Under the pieces are notes generated by a model. It saw nothing but the letters and a program-made list of their open reading frames with translations, was not told the origin of the DNA and ran no database searches. From Phormidium tenue FACHB-1050 (GTDB lineage: Bacteria > Cyanobacteriota > Cyanobacteriia > Pseudanabaenales > Pseudanabaenaceae): a stretch of DNA of 64,000 nucleotides. This document shows positions 63,017 to 64,000 of this stretch, piece by piece (position 1 is the first letter of the stretch; each line of letters starts with the position of its first letter). The stretch lies in the NCBI RefSeq assembly GCF_014696925.1, contig NZ_JACJQY010000001.1, positions 62,001 to 126,000 on the forward strand, given 5' to 3'. A program made the translations under genes and the position numbers.

Positions 63017-63382
63017 AAATTTGATATTATCTGATTAATCAAACTAGTTGATGAGAGTCCTACTTTAGAGAAGCAATTAGCAAGACATTAAGAATATCAA
63101 AACCAGAAAACTGAAAAAGCAGATAAATTCTTTTGCATTCTTATCTTTGATAGTTTTTGTTTAAAGATGTCTATTCATAAGCTAATTTGTTCCTTTGATT
63201 ATGTTTCCTATCAACAACCAAAAAACAATTAAGTTCAATTTACTTTTCAGGAAAAAGATGAAAGTTACTATGTATGACGACTAATTTTTGCTGATAAATT
63301 TAATTAGTTCTTAAATTGAGAATGTCATAAGTTGCTAATTTTTTGTAGTTTTTTGTAGTTTAGCTGATGGGACTGTAGAGCA
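63017..63382. other. Intergenic region before ybeY
   Basis: AT-rich, with a direct TTTTTTGTAGT repeat near 63340-63358 and no ORF or RNA gene that I can support. The ybeY promoter should lie in its last part. Confidence 0.4.
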
Positions 63383-63883
63383 TTGAGTATTGATTTGTAC
63401 TGTGAAATCTATCCTGAAGTTGCCGATCGCCATCCGATCGCAGTAGAGCAATGGCAGGAATGGTTTGCTAAATGGGAAACCTATCTTGTTTCTGAACAGG
63501 CGATCGCGGCTGGAGAGTATGAGCTATCGCTTGCCATTACCGATGATTTGAAAATTCAACAGTTAAATTTGCAATATCGTCAACAGGATCGACCAACTGA
63601 TGTTTTGTCTTTTGCAGCTTTAGAGTCCGATATGCCAGAGATTCCCAGTGATGACTCTGGTTATATTGAACCAACTTATTTGGGAGATATCATTATTTCT
63701 CAAACCACAGCAATTTCTCAGGCGCAGGAGCGTGGTCATTCGCTAACCTATGAACTTGCATGGCTAGCAGCCCACGGTTTATTACATTTACTCGGCTGGG
63801 ATCACCCTGACGATGACAGTTTAGAGGTCATGCTAACGCAGCAAGCCTTAATGTTGCAGCTAATTTCGCTCCATGAAATTTAA
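63383..63883 (+). CDS. ybeY: rRNA maturation endoribonuclease YbeY
   Basis: YbeY is a zinc-dependent RNase needed for 16S rRNA 3' end processing and ribosome quality control. The zinc motif AAHGLLHLLGWDHPDD (H-x3-H-x5-H) and the ...RPTDVLSFA strand are clear. The start codon is TTG at 63383, and the 166-residue length is normal. A short GC hairpin follows at about 63898-63923. Confidence 0.94.
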   Translation: MSIDLYCEIYPEVADRHPIAVEQWQEWFAKWETYLVSEQAIAAGEYELSLAITDDLKIQQLNLQYRQQDRPTDVLSFAALESDMPEIPSDDSGYIEPTYLGDIIISQTTAISQAQERGHSLTYELAWLAAHGLLHLLGWDHPDDDSLEVMLTQQALMLQLISLHEI

Positions 63884-64000
63884 ATAATTGATAGTTTAGG
63901 GTCGGCACTTTGCGCCGACTCTAAGACAATGTAAAAATTAGTAAACAATTACTTAAGTATTTTTGTTCTTAATTTGATTAAACTAATTTTCTAGCGTTAA

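Overview
The window looks like chromosomal DNA of a cyanobacterium. It is dense with the HIP1 octamer GCGATCGC. It carries genes that are cyanobacterial or strongly associated with cyanobacteria: the bicarbonate transporter SbtA with its PII-like partner SbtB, the carboxyl-terminal protease CtpA, the manganese importer MntCAB, cyAbrB, a DUF3285 protein and a gas vesicle cluster. The moderate AT richness, gas vesicles and gene style suggest a filamentous, Pseudanabaena-like freshwater organism. That is inference; no 16S rRNA gene is present.

Layout. 1-9 kb: threonine synthase (cut by the window edge), a GH94-type phosphorylase, a secreted EndoU-family RNase with a possible immunity partner, recF, cyAbrB and a two-component pair. 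9-20 kb: a CHASE2 nucleotidyl cyclase, murG, a VanW-like protein, a pirin/CDGSH pair facing an HxlR regulator, a DUF3352 protein, a YgjP-type metalloprotease, a SPOR-like protein and a GT9 glycosyltransferase. 20-31 kb is the most accessory stretch: a tandem tyrosine recombinase, small membrane proteins, a ParA / Mrr-like nuclease / TOPRIM cassette, small orphans (CxxC zinc protein, Nif11 peptide, acidic Trp-repeat protein), an intronless tRNA-Leu(UAA), and a second ParA with a ParB-like partner. 31-37 kb: coaX, mntCAB, a Kv-type potassium channel and rlmD. 38-40.3 kb: a DUF3696 ATPase with a PIN-like nuclease and a nucleotidyltransferase remnant. 40-51 kb is mostly core metabolism and transport: leuB, a DUF255 protein, a CPA2 antiporter, sbtAB, cobS, ctpA and cysK. 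53-54.6 kb is a toxin-antitoxin islet punctuated by a short GC-rich repeat. 54.6-59.4 kb: a solute-binding lipoprotein, a large SPFH protein and an ECF sigma factor with a cupin partner. 59.6-62.4 kb: gvpA-C-N-J. The window ends with ybeY.

How the genes fit together. SbtA/SbtB control bicarbonate uptake, MntCAB supplies manganese for photosystem II, and CtpA matures the D1 protein of photosystem II. Gas vesicles give buoyancy. Most gene ends carry long, perfect hairpins with three-base loops, each with different arms but often the same GC-rich core.

The best candidates for something undescribed are the ParA/Mrr-like/TOPRIM cassette (24.1-26.2 kb), the DUF3696-ATPase/PIN pair (38.0-40.0 kb), the EndoU pair (4.1-5.0 kb), and the repeat-delimited toxin-antitoxin islet (53.1-54.6 kb). 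All functional links proposed for them are inferred from domain motifs and gene order.
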